DNA of 64,000 nucleotides. Source: Poseidonocella sp. HB161398 (lineage in GTDB: Bacteria; Pseudomonadota; Alphaproteobacteria; Rhodobacterales; Rhodobacteraceae). The position numbers and the translations under genes were made by a program. The notes below the pieces were generated by a model that did no database searches, was not told where the DNA came from, and saw nothing but the letters and a program-made list of their open reading frames with translations. The stretch is taken from positions 62,001-126,000 of the forward strand of contig NZ_VATA01000006.1 of NCBI RefSeq assembly GCF_005870025.1, written 5' to 3'. Shown here piece after piece: positions 9,361-18,174 of the stretch. Within the stretch, counting starts at the first letter, position 1. Each line of letters opens with the position of its first letter.

Positions 9361-9389
9361 CAGCGGCCGCACCGGCCAGCGGGCCGCTG
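9361..9389. terminator. Putative hairpin terminator between convergent genes
   Basis: CAGCGGCC and GGCCGCTG form an 8-bp perfect stem around a 13-nt loop directly after the GDPD stop. No uridine run follows, so termination could be weak or Rho-assisted. The LacI-family gene converges from the other side, ending at 9524. Confidence 0.4.
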
Positions 9390-9523
9390 CGCCCGGTAGG
9401 GGGGATGACGGCCAGGGATCCATTCCGACCGCGCCCGGGAAGGATGCGGCGGACACCGCCGCCCCCGGCCACGGCAGACGGGAACTGAATACCGGCCGCG
9501 CGAGAACGGCCGACCGGCCCCGC

Positions 9524-10546
9524 CTACCCGCCGCGCAGGCTCAGGTGGTGGGGCAGATAGACCGGGCCCGCGGGCGGCGCGCCCTGCCAGAGCTGGCCGA
9601 GCACCTCCATCACCGCCGGGCCGTAGAGGTCCCGCGGCACGGCGACCGAGCTGAGCCAGCCCGCCACCCAGTCGTTGAAGATCAGGTCGTCGAAGCCGAA
9701 GAAGCGCACCGCCTCCCCGCCGGGGAGCGCCGCCTCTTCCAGCGCGCGATGCGCGCCATAGGCCAGCGCGTCGCTCAGGCAGATCACCGCGGCGGGGCGC
9801 AGCCCGGCGGCCAGCGCCTGCGCCATCGCCGCGCGTCCGGCCTCGAGCTGGTTCAGCCCCGGCGCGGCGATCTCGGCCAGCTCCGGCGCGCCGCGCCCGG
9901 CGGCGGCGAAGGCCTCCAGAATGCCCTGGCGCCGGTAGGTCCCCGCCGTGCGGTCGAGCAGCCCGTGGACCAGCGCGACCGGCCCGCAGCAGAGCCCCAG
10001 CACCGCCTGCGCCAGATCCCGCCCCGCCGCGCGGTTGTCGATGCCGACATAGGCCGAGCCCGGATCGCCCGGATCTGGCCGGTTGACGAAGACCAGCGGC
10101 GGCCCCTCCGCGCGCATCCGGTCGAGCCCGGGACTGTCTACCGCCCCGGCCAGCACCACGGCGCGCACCATCTGCGCCTGCATCTCCTCCAGATAGGCAT
10201 CCTGCACCGCCGCCTGCTCGCGCGTGTCGCAGAGCGACATCACGAGCCCCTCGCCGCGCAGCCCGATCTCCACCGAGGAGGCGATGGCGCCCATCACCGG
10301 ATTGGCCAGCGCCGCGGCCAGCATGGCGACGATCCGGCTTTCGCGGCGGCGCAGCGCCTGGCCCGCCCCGGCCGGACGGTAGTTCAGCTCGGCCGCCGCG
10401 GCGCGCACCCGGGCGACGGTCTCGGCCGAGGCCTTGTTCGTCACCCCGTTCATCACCCGCGAGGCGGTGGCGATCGAGACGCCGGCATGGCGCGCCAGCA
10501 TCGTCAGCGAGGCGGGCGTCTTCGGCGGGCGGGACTGGGCGGTCAT
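9524..10546 (-). CDS. LacI family transcriptional regulator
   Basis: 340 aa. The N-terminal helix-turn-helix reads MLARHAGVSIATASRVMNG (about residues 16-34), followed by the hinge LNYRPAGAGQAL. The rest is a periplasmic-binding-protein-like effector domain. The family represses sugar or nucleoside genes and binds short palindromes with a central CG. Such a palindrome sits 121 bp upstream at 10668-10681, between this gene and the divergent hydrolase, so autoregulation and control of that hydrolase are likely. Control of the convergent GDPD operon is possible but has no visible site. Confidence 0.92.
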   Translation of the reverse strand: MTAQSRPPKTPASLTMLARHAGVSIATASRVMNGVTNKASAETVARVRAAAAELNYRPAGAGQALRRRESRIVAMLAAALANPVMGAIASSVEIGLRGEGLVMSLCDTREQAAVQDAYLEEMQAQMVRAVVLAGAVDSPGLDRMRAEGPPLVFVNRPDPGDPGSAYVGIDNRAAGRDLAQAVLGLCCGPVALVHGLLDRTAGTYRRQGILEAFAAAGRGAPELAEIAAPGLNQLEAGRAAMAQALAAGLRPAAVICLSDALAYGAHRALEEAALPGGEAVRFFGFDDLIFNDWVAGWLSSVAVPRDLYGPAVMEVLGQLWQGAPPAGPVYLPHHLSLRGG

Positions 10547-10667
10547 GGGCGGGCTCCGGTGGTCGCGGCAAGGCTAGCCGCGCATCCCGCGAAGGGAAAG
10601 CCGGATTGCCGCAGCCCGGTCCCCGGGCGCTTGCCAGGCCGGAAGCCCGCCGCTAGTCTCCGCGTTA

Positions 10668-10681
10668 GGAAAACGTTTACC
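10668..10681. promoter_or_regulatory. LacI-family operator
   Basis: GGAAAACGTTTACC is a near-perfect palindrome around AACGTT, matching the general LacI/GalR/PurR operator form. It lies in the divergent region between the LacI-family gene and the hydrolase at 10744, where a bound repressor could act on both promoters. Confidence 0.6.
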
Positions 10682-10743
10682 TTTGCGTGAATCGCGGAAA
10701 ACCCGCGACTCCCGGGGGGCGTCCGTATCCTGAGGAGGACAAG

Positions 10744-12069
10744 TTGAGATCTGCATTCCGCTGCGCGCCGCTCCTGGCGGCGCTTGCCTTCGCGCCCGCG
10801 CTTGCCGGGGCCGAGAACCGCATCGACACGATCCGCGCCGATGCGCCGGAGCTGGCCGCCTATGGCACCCACGCGGTCGGCGTGCGGCGGCTCGATCTCG
10901 TCCATGAGGACCAGATCGACATCGCGGCCGTCGAAGACATCACCACCCCGCCGGATGCGCAGCCGCGCGCCGACCGCCCGCTGCCGGTCGAGATCTGGTA
11001 TCCCGCCGCGCCCGGCGCCGAGGGCAGCACGACCCTGCGCGCCTTCATCCGCGACGGGAAGACCGAGGTCGGTCTCGAGGGCCGCGCCGTGTTCGATGCC
11101 GCGCCCGAGACCGGCACGGCCTTCCCGCTGGTGATCGTCTCGCACGGCTATCCCGGCAACCGCTTCCTGATGGCGCCGCTGGCCGAGAGCCTGGCCTCCA
11201 AGGGCTATGTCGTCGCCGCGATCGACCATACCGACACGACCTACAGCACGCTGCGCTCCTTCCCCTCGGCGCTGGCCAACCGCTCGCGCGACCAGCTCTT
11301 CGTGCTGGACGAACTGGCGCGGATGGCGGCGGAGCCGGGCAGCTTCCTCCACGGGCTGGCCGATCCGGATCAGAGCGCGATCATCGGCTATTCGATGGGC
11401 GGCTACGGCGCGCTCGTCTCGGCCGGGGCCGGACTGACCGAGGCGGCGGTGACCGCGCGCGAGGGCATGTGGAGCGCGCCGGCCGGGTCGCTCGATCTCT
11501 TCCGCGCGGGCTCGGAGGCCTATGCGGCGCATCTCGATCCGCGGGTGAAGACCGTCATCGCCTTCGCCCCGGCGGGCTATTCGGTCGGCTTCTTCGACAA
11601 CGAGACGCTGGCGGGCATCCGGATCCCGGTGCTCTTCATCGGCGGCTCGCGCGACGACGTGGTCGGCTACGAGGGCGGCGTGCGCGCCACCTGGGAGGCG
11701 GCGGTGAATTCCGACCGGGCGCTGCTGACCTTCGAGAACGCCAACCACAATGTCGGCGCGCCGATGGCGCCGCCGGAAGAGGCCCGCCGCTATGACGAGG
11801 CGCTCGGCTTCAACATGGCGCTGCACTACATGGATTTCGTCTGGGACAATGTGCGGATGAACAACGTCTCGGCGCATTTCGCGGCGGCCTGGCTGGGCAA
11901 GTACCTCAAGGGCGACAGCGGCATGGACGCCTATCTGGATCTGGTGCCCGACAGCGCCGACGGCGTGCGGCCGAAGGACGGCAGCGGCGCGGACACCTAC
12001 TGGACGGGCTTCCCGGACCGCAGCGCGCAGGGGCTGCGCTTCGAGACCCTGGCCGCGGCGGCGCGCTAG
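10744..12069 (+). CDS. Secreted alpha/beta hydrolase (PAF-acetylhydrolase/dienelactone hydrolase-like)
   Basis: 441 aa from a TTG at 10744, chosen because AGGAGG sits 5 nt upstream and the product then starts with a clean signal peptide (MRSAFRCAPLLAALAFAPA) cleaved near AGA-EN. The catalytic Ser is in GYSMGGYG (S217); the oxyanion-side motif VIVSHGYPGN precedes it and a C-terminal His lies in NANHNVGAP. This fold hydrolyses esters or lactones in the periplasm. It is divergent from the LacI-family regulator with a shared operator. Substrate unknown. Confidence 0.82.
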   Translation: MRSAFRCAPLLAALAFAPALAGAENRIDTIRADAPELAAYGTHAVGVRRLDLVHEDQIDIAAVEDITTPPDAQPRADRPLPVEIWYPAAPGAEGSTTLRAFIRDGKTEVGLEGRAVFDAAPETGTAFPLVIVSHGYPGNRFLMAPLAESLASKGYVVAAIDHTDTTYSTLRSFPSALANRSRDQLFVLDELARMAAEPGSFLHGLADPDQSAIIGYSMGGYGALVSAGAGLTEAAVTAREGMWSAPAGSLDLFRAGSEAYAAHLDPRVKTVIAFAPAGYSVGFFDNETLAGIRIPVLFIGGSRDDVVGYEGGVRATWEAAVNSDRALLTFENANHNVGAPMAPPEEARRYDEALGFNMALHYMDFVWDNVRMNNVSAHFAAAWLGKYLKGDSGMDAYLDLVPDSADGVRPKDGSGADTYWTGFPDRSAQGLRFETLAAAAR

Positions 12070-12246
12070 CAGGGGGCGGAAAAAGTCCGTTCGGCCACGG
12101 CGCTTCGGCGCAAAGCTGGGAAGATGGTCCTGACGGCGGCTGGAATTTCCGAATTCAGGGAGACGCCTTGATCAAATCCGGAAGCATTTCCTCCGCGACG
12201 ACGCCCTGAAGACCATTTTCAGCAGCCTGCGAGCGCCCGGCCCGGC

Positions 12247-12903
12247 TCAGCTCTCGATGCCCCGGCTGGCCATCAGCACCCGGCAGGCCTCGGCCATCGC
12301 GGCGCGCGCGGCCTGCCGCTCGGGGCTGTCGGGGAAGCGGGCATCGAGCAGCAGCTCGAACTGCGCCCGCGCCTCCGGCGCCGACATGCCGCCGAGGCTC
12401 AGCGAGCAGCGCAGCCAGACCCCGTCGATCACCGAAATGACCGCCGCCGTCATCAGCTCGGCGGTCGCGGGATCCGAGAGCGCGCGCAGCGGTCCGACCA
12501 GGTTGCTGCGCGTGCGGGCGTAGATCACCGTCTGGATCCGCTGGTACTGCGGATTGTGCGGCACCGCGGCCGAGAGCGAAATCCAGCCATGGGCGATCGG
12601 CGGGCGGAAGGCCCGCGGCGAGAGATTGGCCTCGATCACCGCATAGATCCGCTCCCAGGGATTGCGCGCCACCCGCATCAGCGCCGCCACCTCGTCGCGC
12701 AGCCGGCTGTTGCCATGGCGCAGCGCGGCCTCCAGCAGATCCTCCTTGGTGCGGAAATAGTGCAGCACGCTGGCCTTCGACACGCCGGCCTCCTCGGCGA
12801 CGCGCGCCAGCGTGGTCCCGGCCATGCCATGCCGCGCCAGGCTCGCATGCGCGGCCCGGGCCAGCTCCTTGCGGCGGATCTTCGAAAGTGCCCTGCGTCC
12901 CAT
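12247..12903 (-). CDS. betI: TetR family repressor, BetI type
   Basis: 218 aa from the ATG at 12903 (MGRRALSKIRRKEL). The longer frame from 12957 would begin inside the operator and is rejected. The N-terminal TetR helix-turn-helix is TTLARVAEEAGVSKASVLHYF, here residues 29-49. BetI represses choline-to-betaine and choline-uptake genes and is released by choline. The divergent choline-binding gene and the two palindromes between them support this. Strict BetI versus another choline-responsive TetR cannot be separated by eye. Confidence 0.78.
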   Translation of the reverse strand: MGRRALSKIRRKELARAAHASLARHGMAGTTLARVAEEAGVSKASVLHYFRTKEDLLEAALRHGNSRLRDEVAALMRVARNPWERIYAVIEANLSPRAFRPPIAHGWISLSAAVPHNPQYQRIQTVIYARTRSNLVGPLRALSDPATAELMTAAVISVIDGVWLRCSLSLGGMSAPEARAQFELLLDARFPDSPERQAARAAMAEACRVLMASRGIES

Positions 12904-12932
12904 GCCCGTCCCGTCCCTGAGGCCGGTAGCGG

Positions 12933-12966
12933 TAGAATAGATTGACTCGATGGTCAATCTATTCTA
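12933..12966. promoter_or_regulatory. BetI-type operator, 14-bp perfect inverted repeat
   Basis: TAGAATAGATTGAC and its exact reverse complement flank a 6-bp spacer TCGATG. The inner ATTGAC...GTCAAT core recurs 20 bp further on. It covers the presumed betI promoter, 30 bp upstream of its ATG. Confidence 0.7.
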
Positions 12967-12978
12967 TCCGTCGCGTTT

Positions 12979-12996
12979 ATTGACCAACGGGTCAAT
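12979..12996. promoter_or_regulatory. Second BetI-type operator
   Basis: ATTGACC-AACG-GGTCAAT, a perfect 7-bp inverted repeat with a 4-bp spacer, 30 bp before the choline-binding gene. It shares ATTGAC/GTCAAT with the first site, so one repressor probably governs both directions. Confidence 0.7.
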
Positions 12997-13026
12997 TTAC
13001 TGACCCTGCAACCAACGGAGTTTGCC

Positions 13027-13950
13027 GTGAACATCCTGAAGGCCGCGCTCGCCACGGGCGCCCTCGTGTCCATCGCGCCCCTGGCCCAGGCCGATTGCGG
13101 CCAGGTCCGCCTGGCGCAGCCCGGCTGGAGCGACCTCGCGCTGACCTCGGGCATCGCCCAGATCCTGCTCGACAGCCTCGGCTACGAGACCTCGGTCGAC
13201 CTGCTGAGCATCCCGATCATCTACGAGTCGATGACCTCCGGGCGGATCGACGCCTTCCTCGGCTACTGGGATCCGGCGATGGAGAAGTACTACGCCCCCT
13301 ACCGCGCCTCGGGCGAGGTGGAGACCGTGTCGCAGAACCTCGAGGGCGCGAAATACACCTGGGCAGTCCCCGCCTATGTCTACGAGGCGGGCGTCACGGA
13401 TTTCGCCGATATCGCCGCCCATCCGCAGGAATTCGACCGCAAGCTCTACGGGCTCTCGCCGGGCTCGAATGACAGCATGATCTCGGCAAAGGAGACCGGC
13501 GGGTTCGGGCTCGAGGACTGGGACGTGGTGGAAAGCTCCGAGCAGGGCATGCTGGCCCAGGTCCAGCGCGCGGTGAAGCGGCAGGACTGGATCGTCTTCC
13601 TCGGCTGGGCGCCGCACCCGATGAACACCCGCTTCGACATGCGCTACCTCACTGGCGGCGACGCGTTCTACGGCCCGCATTTCGGCGGCGCGACCGTCCA
13701 TACCCAGTTCCGCAAGGGCTATGGCGCGGAATGCCCCAATGTCGGCCGCCTGCTGGAGCAGCTCGCCTTCACCGTCGACATGGAGAATGTCGGCATGGGC
13801 TACATCCTCGATGACGGCATGACCGAGACCGAGGCCGCCACCCGCGTGCTGGAAGAGAACCCGGGCATGCTCGACGCCTGGCTCGACGGGGTCGAGACCC
13901 GCGACGGCGCCCCGGCGCTGGCGGCGGCGAAGGCGGAGCTCGGGCTGTGA
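13027..13950 (+). CDS. choX: Choline/glycine-betaine ABC substrate-binding protein (ChoX-like)
   Basis: 307 aa, GTG start with an ACGGAGT ribosome-binding site. A Sec signal peptide ends near LAQA-DCG. The mature protein has the OpuAC/ProX-type pattern QPGWSDLA, YWDPAMEKYY and LGWAPHPMN, where aromatic residues form the cage for a quaternary ammonium group in this family. It would capture choline in the periplasm. The cognate permease and ATPase (choW, choV) do not follow; instead an alpha/beta hydrolase overlaps the stop by 4 nt, so the transporter core must be encoded elsewhere. Confidence 0.85.
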   Translation: MNILKAALATGALVSIAPLAQADCGQVRLAQPGWSDLALTSGIAQILLDSLGYETSVDLLSIPIIYESMTSGRIDAFLGYWDPAMEKYYAPYRASGEVETVSQNLEGAKYTWAVPAYVYEAGVTDFADIAAHPQEFDRKLYGLSPGSNDSMISAKETGGFGLEDWDVVESSEQGMLAQVQRAVKRQDWIVFLGWAPHPMNTRFDMRYLTGGDAFYGPHFGGATVHTQFRKGYGAECPNVGRLLEQLAFTVDMENVGMGYILDDGMTETEAATRVLEENPGMLDAWLDGVETRDGAPALAAAKAELGL

Positions 13951-14855
13951 GCACGGACCGCTTCGCCGAGGTGAACGGGCTGCGGATCTGCTACCGCGAG
14001 ACCGGCCCCGCCGGGGCGCCCGCGCTCTTCCTGGTGGTCGGGCTCGGCATGCAGCTTGTCGAATGGCCCGCGGCGATGGTCGAGCGGCTCTCCCGCCGCT
14101 TCCGCGTGATCTGCATGGACAACCGCGACACCGGGCTCTCGGCGCGGACCGGGCAGAGCTATGACCGGCTGCCAGAGGGCTTCCGCTGGATCAGCCGCCA
14201 CAGCGTCGCGGCGCCCTACCACATTCCCGACATGGCGCGCGACCTGCTCGGGCTGGCCGACCATCTGGGCATCGGCCGCTTCGCCGTGGCGGGCTTCTCG
14301 ATGGGCGGCATGATCGCCCAGGCCACGGCGATCCTCGCGCCCGGACGGGTCACCGCGCTGGCCTCGCTCTCCAGCTGCGCGGGAGAGCCGGTCGTGGCCG
14401 GGACCGCCGAAAATGACGAGATGATCGAGCGCTTCTTCCTGCCCGCGCCCTCCCGCGCGGCGCTGCTCGAGGCCTATTGCGAGAGCAGCGCCTTCTATTC
14501 CGGCGGCAGCGCCCCGGCCGATGCGCCGCAGACGCGCGCCGGGGCCGAGGCGCTGATCGCGCGGATGGAGGCGGGCGGCGGCGATCAAGGCGGCTATCTG
14601 CGCCAGGCCTTCGCGATCACCGACACCCCGGCCTGGGAGGCGGAGCTGCGGCAGCTCGACGTCCCGGCGCTGGTGCTCCACGGCACCGAGGATCCCTGCC
14701 TGCCGGTCGCCTGCGGCCAGCGCGCGGCAGAGCTGGTCCCGGGGGCGGAGCTGCGGCTCCATGACGGGCTGGGCCACTGGATCTCGGAGGGCATCGCCGA
14801 CGACCTCTGCAGCTGGCTCGAGACGCTCCCCGCCACGGCCCCCGTCCCGGCCTGA
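13947..14855 (+). CDS. Alpha/beta hydrolase linked to choX
   Basis: 302 aa, no signal peptide. The nucleophile elbow is GFSMGG with Ser118, the acid is probably in HGTEDPCLP (about 249) and the His in GLGHWIS (about 276). A first GTG overlaps the choX stop (GTGA), so expression is coupled to choline capture and to BetI. Similar folds cleave esters, lactones and haloalkanes. In this position it may release choline from an imported choline ester; this is inference, and epoxide hydrolase or proline iminopeptidase-like activity remains possible. Confidence 0.82.
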   Translation: MSTDRFAEVNGLRICYRETGPAGAPALFLVVGLGMQLVEWPAAMVERLSRRFRVICMDNRDTGLSARTGQSYDRLPEGFRWISRHSVAAPYHIPDMARDLLGLADHLGIGRFAVAGFSMGGMIAQATAILAPGRVTALASLSSCAGEPVVAGTAENDEMIERFFLPAPSRAALLEAYCESSAFYSGGSAPADAPQTRAGAEALIARMEAGGGDQGGYLRQAFAITDTPAWEAELRQLDVPALVLHGTEDPCLPVACGQRAAELVPGAELRLHDGLGHWISEGIADDLCSWLETLPATAPVPA

Positions 14856-15164
14856 CCCGGCGCCTGAACGCCCGCGCCATGACCCGCGGCAAATCGCGCG
14901 GCCGCTCCCGCGGCACGCAGGCACGGAGCGCCCCTCGGATCGTTCCGGCCGGACACGCCGCCGGCGCGCAGCCGCCGCCTCTTCTCCCGTCCCGCCTGAC
15001 GGCGGCCCCGTCCCCTGGGGCCGTCCGGCGGCGCACCCGCGCGTTGCCGCATCCTTCGGCAGCCCGCGCGCCGCGCCATGCGCACGCGTGACCGTGATCG
15101 CGGCAAGCTTGCCGTTGCCCCCGGCTGCGGCCTAGGCTCGGATCCAGCCAGGACGAGGTGATTG
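14856..15164. other. Intergenic region, no gene seen
   Basis: 309 bp of very GC-rich sequence between the hydrolase and the methyltransferase. No ORF with a plausible product, no strong hairpin with a T-run and no clear operator was found. It must hold the promoter of the downstream gene. Confidence 0.5.
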
Positions 15165-15797
15165 ATGCTGAGGCGAACGAGCAGACCCATGGGACAGACT
15201 TGCAGCAAGATGCCGGCGGCCCCGGACAGGCCGGATGGCGACTTCGCGCGCTTCTTCCGCTCCTGGGTGGCCAACCCGATGCGGGTCTCGGCCATCGCCC
15301 CCTCGGGCCGCCGCCTCGCCGCCATCATGACGCGCGAGATCGACCCTGCCGGCGGGCCGGTGATCGAGCTCGGCCCGGGCACCGGCGTCTTCACCCGCGC
15401 GCTGCTCGCCCGCGGCGTGCCCGAGCCGGATCTGACGCTGGTGGAATACGGCGCGGAATTCATCCCCGCCCTGCATGCCCGCTTTCCGGCGGCGAAGATC
15501 CTGCAGATGGATGCGGCGCGGCTGGACGAGCTCTCCGACTGGCCGGGGCGCCGCCCGGGCTATGTCGTCAGCGGGCTGCCGCTGCTGTCCATCCCCGCGG
15601 CGCTGCGCGCGCGCATCCTCGGCGGCGCCTTCAAGGTGCTGCGTCCGGAGGGGACGTTCTACCAGTTCACCTACGGGCCGCGCCCGCCGGTGTCGCGCGA
15701 CATCCTCGAGGCGCTGGATCTGGCCGCGGTGCGCATCGGCGGCACGTTCGGCAACCTGCCGCCGGCCTCGGTCTACCGGTTCGAGCGCCGCGGCTGA
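15165..15797 (+). CDS. pmtA: Phospholipid N-methyltransferase-like protein (PmtA family)
   Basis: 210 aa from the ATG at 15165; a TTG 3 nt earlier is possible. SAM-binding motif I is ELGPGTGVFT, preceded by the family element FFRSWVANPMRVSAIAPSGR. The alphaproteobacterial PmtA group makes phosphatidylcholine by three-step methylation of phosphatidylethanolamine at the inner membrane; some relatives methylate rRNA or other lipids. It lies close to choline uptake genes, which also feed phosphatidylcholine, but is a separate unit. A terminator follows at 15806-15829. Confidence 0.72.
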   Translation: MLRRTSRPMGQTCSKMPAAPDRPDGDFARFFRSWVANPMRVSAIAPSGRRLAAIMTREIDPAGGPVIELGPGTGVFTRALLARGVPEPDLTLVEYGAEFIPALHARFPAAKILQMDAARLDELSDWPGRRPGYVVSGLPLLSIPAALRARILGGAFKVLRPEGTFYQFTYGPRPPVSRDILEALDLAAVRIGGTFGNLPPASVYRFERRG

Positions 15798-15805
15798 GCC
15801 CGGCC

Positions 15806-15829
15806 GCCCGCCCCCGTGGCGGGCCGTTT
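15806..15829 (+). terminator. Rho-independent terminator of pmtA
   Basis: GCCCGCC-CCCGT-GGCGGGC forms a 7-bp GC stem with a 5-nt loop, followed by CGTTTCTCT. It lies 9 nt after the stop. Confidence 0.6.
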
Positions 15830-15855
15830 CTCTGGAAGATACCTGACGGAAAAGG

Positions 15856-15873
15856 GACCGCGCCTGCGCGGTC
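15856..15873 (-). terminator. Rho-independent terminator of the lipoprotein gene
   Basis: GACCGCGC and GCGCGGTC pair around a 2-nt centre, immediately after the minus-strand stop. In the direction of transcription it is followed by CCCTTTTCC. Confidence 0.6.
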
Positions 15874-16503
15874 TCAGTTCTTCGCGGCGGCGGGCTTCGC
15901 GGCCTCGGCCTCGGCGGCCTTGACGATCACCGGGCAGGGCGCGGGCGAATGCACGCCGTCCATCTCGGCATGCGAGTAGCAGGCGGAGCCAGTGAAATCC
16001 GACAAGAGGAAGCGCTTGGCGAAGCGGATGCGCCGCGCCAGGTTCGCCGTCTTCGGCGCCGGGCGCAGGAATTCCTTCATGAAGATGCTGGCCGCGGTGT
16101 CGACATCCTCGGTGCGGCGCAGCCGGTCGATCATGGCGGGGTACTGGGTCTTCAGCTCGTAGGCAAGATAGCCGTAATTCGCCTCGTAGGTCTGCTGGCC
16201 GCCGCGTGTCTGGGCGAAGCTGCGGAAGGCGCGCTTGCGCGGGCCGCACCATTGCGAGTAGCCGTAGCAGCCGCCGTTGATCTCCTGCAGCATGCGGAAG
16301 TTGCCCGATTCATGGGCAAGATTGCCGGCGATGGCCGCGGCGCTCTGCGGCGGCAGCGAGAAATCGGTCTCCAGATCCTGCATCAGGCGTTCCGGGACGC
16401 TGACCGGCAGCGCCTCCGATGCTGTCTTGGTCGATCCTGGAGGCGTGCTGCAGGCGGCGAGAAGGGCAAGGAGGGCGAGGCAGGACAGGCGGAACTTCAG
16501 CAT
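15874..16503 (-). CDS. Lipoprotein with phage-tail-lysozyme-like domain
   Basis: 209 aa. A type II signal peptide ends in the lipobox LLAAC, with Cys18 as the lipidated residue. The body contains AHESGNF (E65 a candidate catalytic acid) and GYSQWCGPRKRAF (about 80-92), the pattern of the phage tail lysozyme domain that cuts peptidoglycan. An Ala/Lys-rich tail ends the protein. It is monocistronic with its own terminator and no phage genes are nearby, so it is probably a cellular wall-remodelling or defence enzyme. Domain assignment is by eye. Confidence 0.7.
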   Translation of the reverse strand: MLKFRLSCLALLALLAACSTPPGSTKTASEALPVSVPERLMQDLETDFSLPPQSAAAIAGNLAHESGNFRMLQEINGGCYGYSQWCGPRKRAFRSFAQTRGGQQTYEANYGYLAYELKTQYPAMIDRLRRTEDVDTAASIFMKEFLRPAPKTANLARRIRFAKRFLLSDFTGSACYSHAEMDGVHSPAPCPVIVKAAEAEAAKPAAAKN

Positions 16504-17080
16504 GGGACTCCGGGGTTGCAGCTAGCTCCGGGCGGCAGGCCTCCGGCAGCCGCAGCGGCGTAGGGCGTGCGCCCCCGGGGGTCAAACAGGAAGCCCGGAA
16601 ATCGGCGGGGCTCCGCTCATCCCCGGCCGGAAACGGGCAGGGCGGAGGCCGTGCGGGACCCGCGGCGCCATGGCGCAGGCGGCGCGGTCAGGGCGGGACG
16701 CGACCGCCATCGCGGGACGCCGCGCCCGCCTTTCGGCCGGCGCGAACGGCCGGGCCAGGCAGGTCAGGCACGGCACAGGGAGCCTCCGGACGGGCCGCGG
16801 TGCGCCGCGCGTTTTGCCGCCGGAAATCAGGGAGGTCGCGCCCCGCGGGGCGCCCGGCTGCCGCTGCGTCCGTCCTCTGCCTGCGGTCCGGCATCCGGCC
16901 GCAAGCCGCCGCGCCGCGGGCGCCCTGCCACGGCCCTCCGGCCAGCAGCCGCGGCGCCGGCAGGGAATGCCCCTGCCCCTGCGGCAGGCCCGCGGAAGCG
17001 CGGGCGCGACATTGCGGCGATGGACAGGACGGCTGCGCGCTGCCAACCGGGCGGCGCATCCTGCTGCGGCGCGGCACGGC
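16504..17080. other. Gene-free 577-bp region
   Basis: Lies between the lipoprotein start and the end of the AraC-family gene, both on the minus strand. All long frames here are low-complexity Arg/Ala/Gly/Pro translations typical of GC-rich non-coding DNA. No repeat, hairpin with T-run, tRNA or operator was recognised. Confidence 0.5.
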
Positions 17081-18085
17081 TCAGCTTGCGCCGGGCTGAT
17101 TCCCCTTTTGCGCGAGCAGGAGACGGTGCTCTCGCGGGGCGAAGCCGGTCCAGCGGCGGTAGGCGCGGGTGAAATGCGCGGGGTCGGCATAGCCCAGACG
17201 GTCCGCGATCTCGCCGACCGGACCGCCCGCCGCCAGCAGTGCCCCCGCCTCGCGGCAGAGCTCTGCGCCGAGAAGGCCGCCATAGCTCGACCCCGCCGCC
17301 GCCAGCCGCCGCTGCAGGCTGCGCCGCGACATCCCCATCCGCGCCGCCACCCGGTCGATGCCCGGCCGCCCCGATAGCAGCTCCAGCCGGATCGCCGCGC
17401 GGATCGTCGGCAGCGCATCGGCCGGCATCGGCTCGGCCGCCGCCGCCTCTGCCGTTTCCGGCCCGGCGGGGGCCAGCGTCGCCAGGCAGCGCGGGTCGAA
17501 GGCGATCCCGGGCACCGCCTCGCCGATCCGGACCGGCGCGCGGAAGATCCGCTCCAGCTCCGCGCGCGGCGCCGCCCCCGAGGGGCGCAGGTGCAGGCAG
17601 GCGGGCCGCCAGCCCGGGCCAAGGAAATGCCGCATCAGGTCGAGCTGGTAGCCGATCGCCAGGAGCTCGTTCTGGTAGCGCCCGGCCCCGCCCCGGGTGT
17701 GGAAGACCATCGACCATTTCACCCCGTCGCGCAGGCGGATCAGCACCAGGTCGGTATCGGTCTGCATCATCGCGTTCAGCAGCGCCCCGGCCCGGGCGAT
17801 GGCGGCGCCCAGCGTCGGGGCGGCGAGGCTCTGGGCGCCATAGGGACCCAGCATGCCGATCCGCGCCGCCGCCCCCATCCGCGCCCCGAAGGCGCCGCGC
17901 CCAGTCTCCCGCGCCGCCGCCTCGAGCACCGCGTAATGGTCCGCCAGCGGCAGCACCAGATCGGGCCGGTCGAGGATCTCGGGCGGCAGCGCCGCGGCGC
18001 GCAGCACCGGGGCGATCCGCCCGCCGGCATGTTCCACGCAGGCCCGGATCGGCGCCAGCGCGCTTGCCCTCACATATCCGCCCAT
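17081..18085 (-). CDS. AraC family transcriptional regulator (OruR/ArgR-like)
   Basis: 334 aa from the ATG at 18085, chosen because GGGGAGG lies upstream; a start at 18133 is less likely. The N-terminal part (YVRASALAPI onward) matches the arabinose-binding-like domain of the ornithine-utilisation regulator type. The C-terminal double helix-turn-helix has IDRVAARMGMSRRSLQRRLAA and IADRLGYADPAHFTRAYRRW followed by G-FAPREHR. It is divergent from the DUF2380-like gene, 89 bp away, which is the best candidate target. Confidence 0.85.
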   Translation of the reverse strand: MGGYVRASALAPIRACVEHAGGRIAPVLRAAALPPEILDRPDLVLPLADHYAVLEAAARETGRGAFGARMGAAARIGMLGPYGAQSLAAPTLGAAIARAGALLNAMMQTDTDLVLIRLRDGVKWSMVFHTRGGAGRYQNELLAIGYQLDLMRHFLGPGWRPACLHLRPSGAAPRAELERIFRAPVRIGEAVPGIAFDPRCLATLAPAGPETAEAAAAEPMPADALPTIRAAIRLELLSGRPGIDRVAARMGMSRRSLQRRLAAAGSSYGGLLGAELCREAGALLAAGGPVGEIADRLGYADPAHFTRAYRRWTGFAPREHRLLLAQKGNQPGAS

Positions 18086-18174
18086 CTCCGCGCCTCCCCA
18101 GCGGAAGGGTGGCACGAAATGGCAAGCGCGCAAAGCCGCCGCTGCGCTAGGATCGGCCCGAGGAGGACCCGCCC

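Noticed and set aside
12904-12957. Longer N-terminus of the BetI-type repressor
   Set aside because: It would start inside a perfect operator palindrome, and MGRRALSK is the usual family start.
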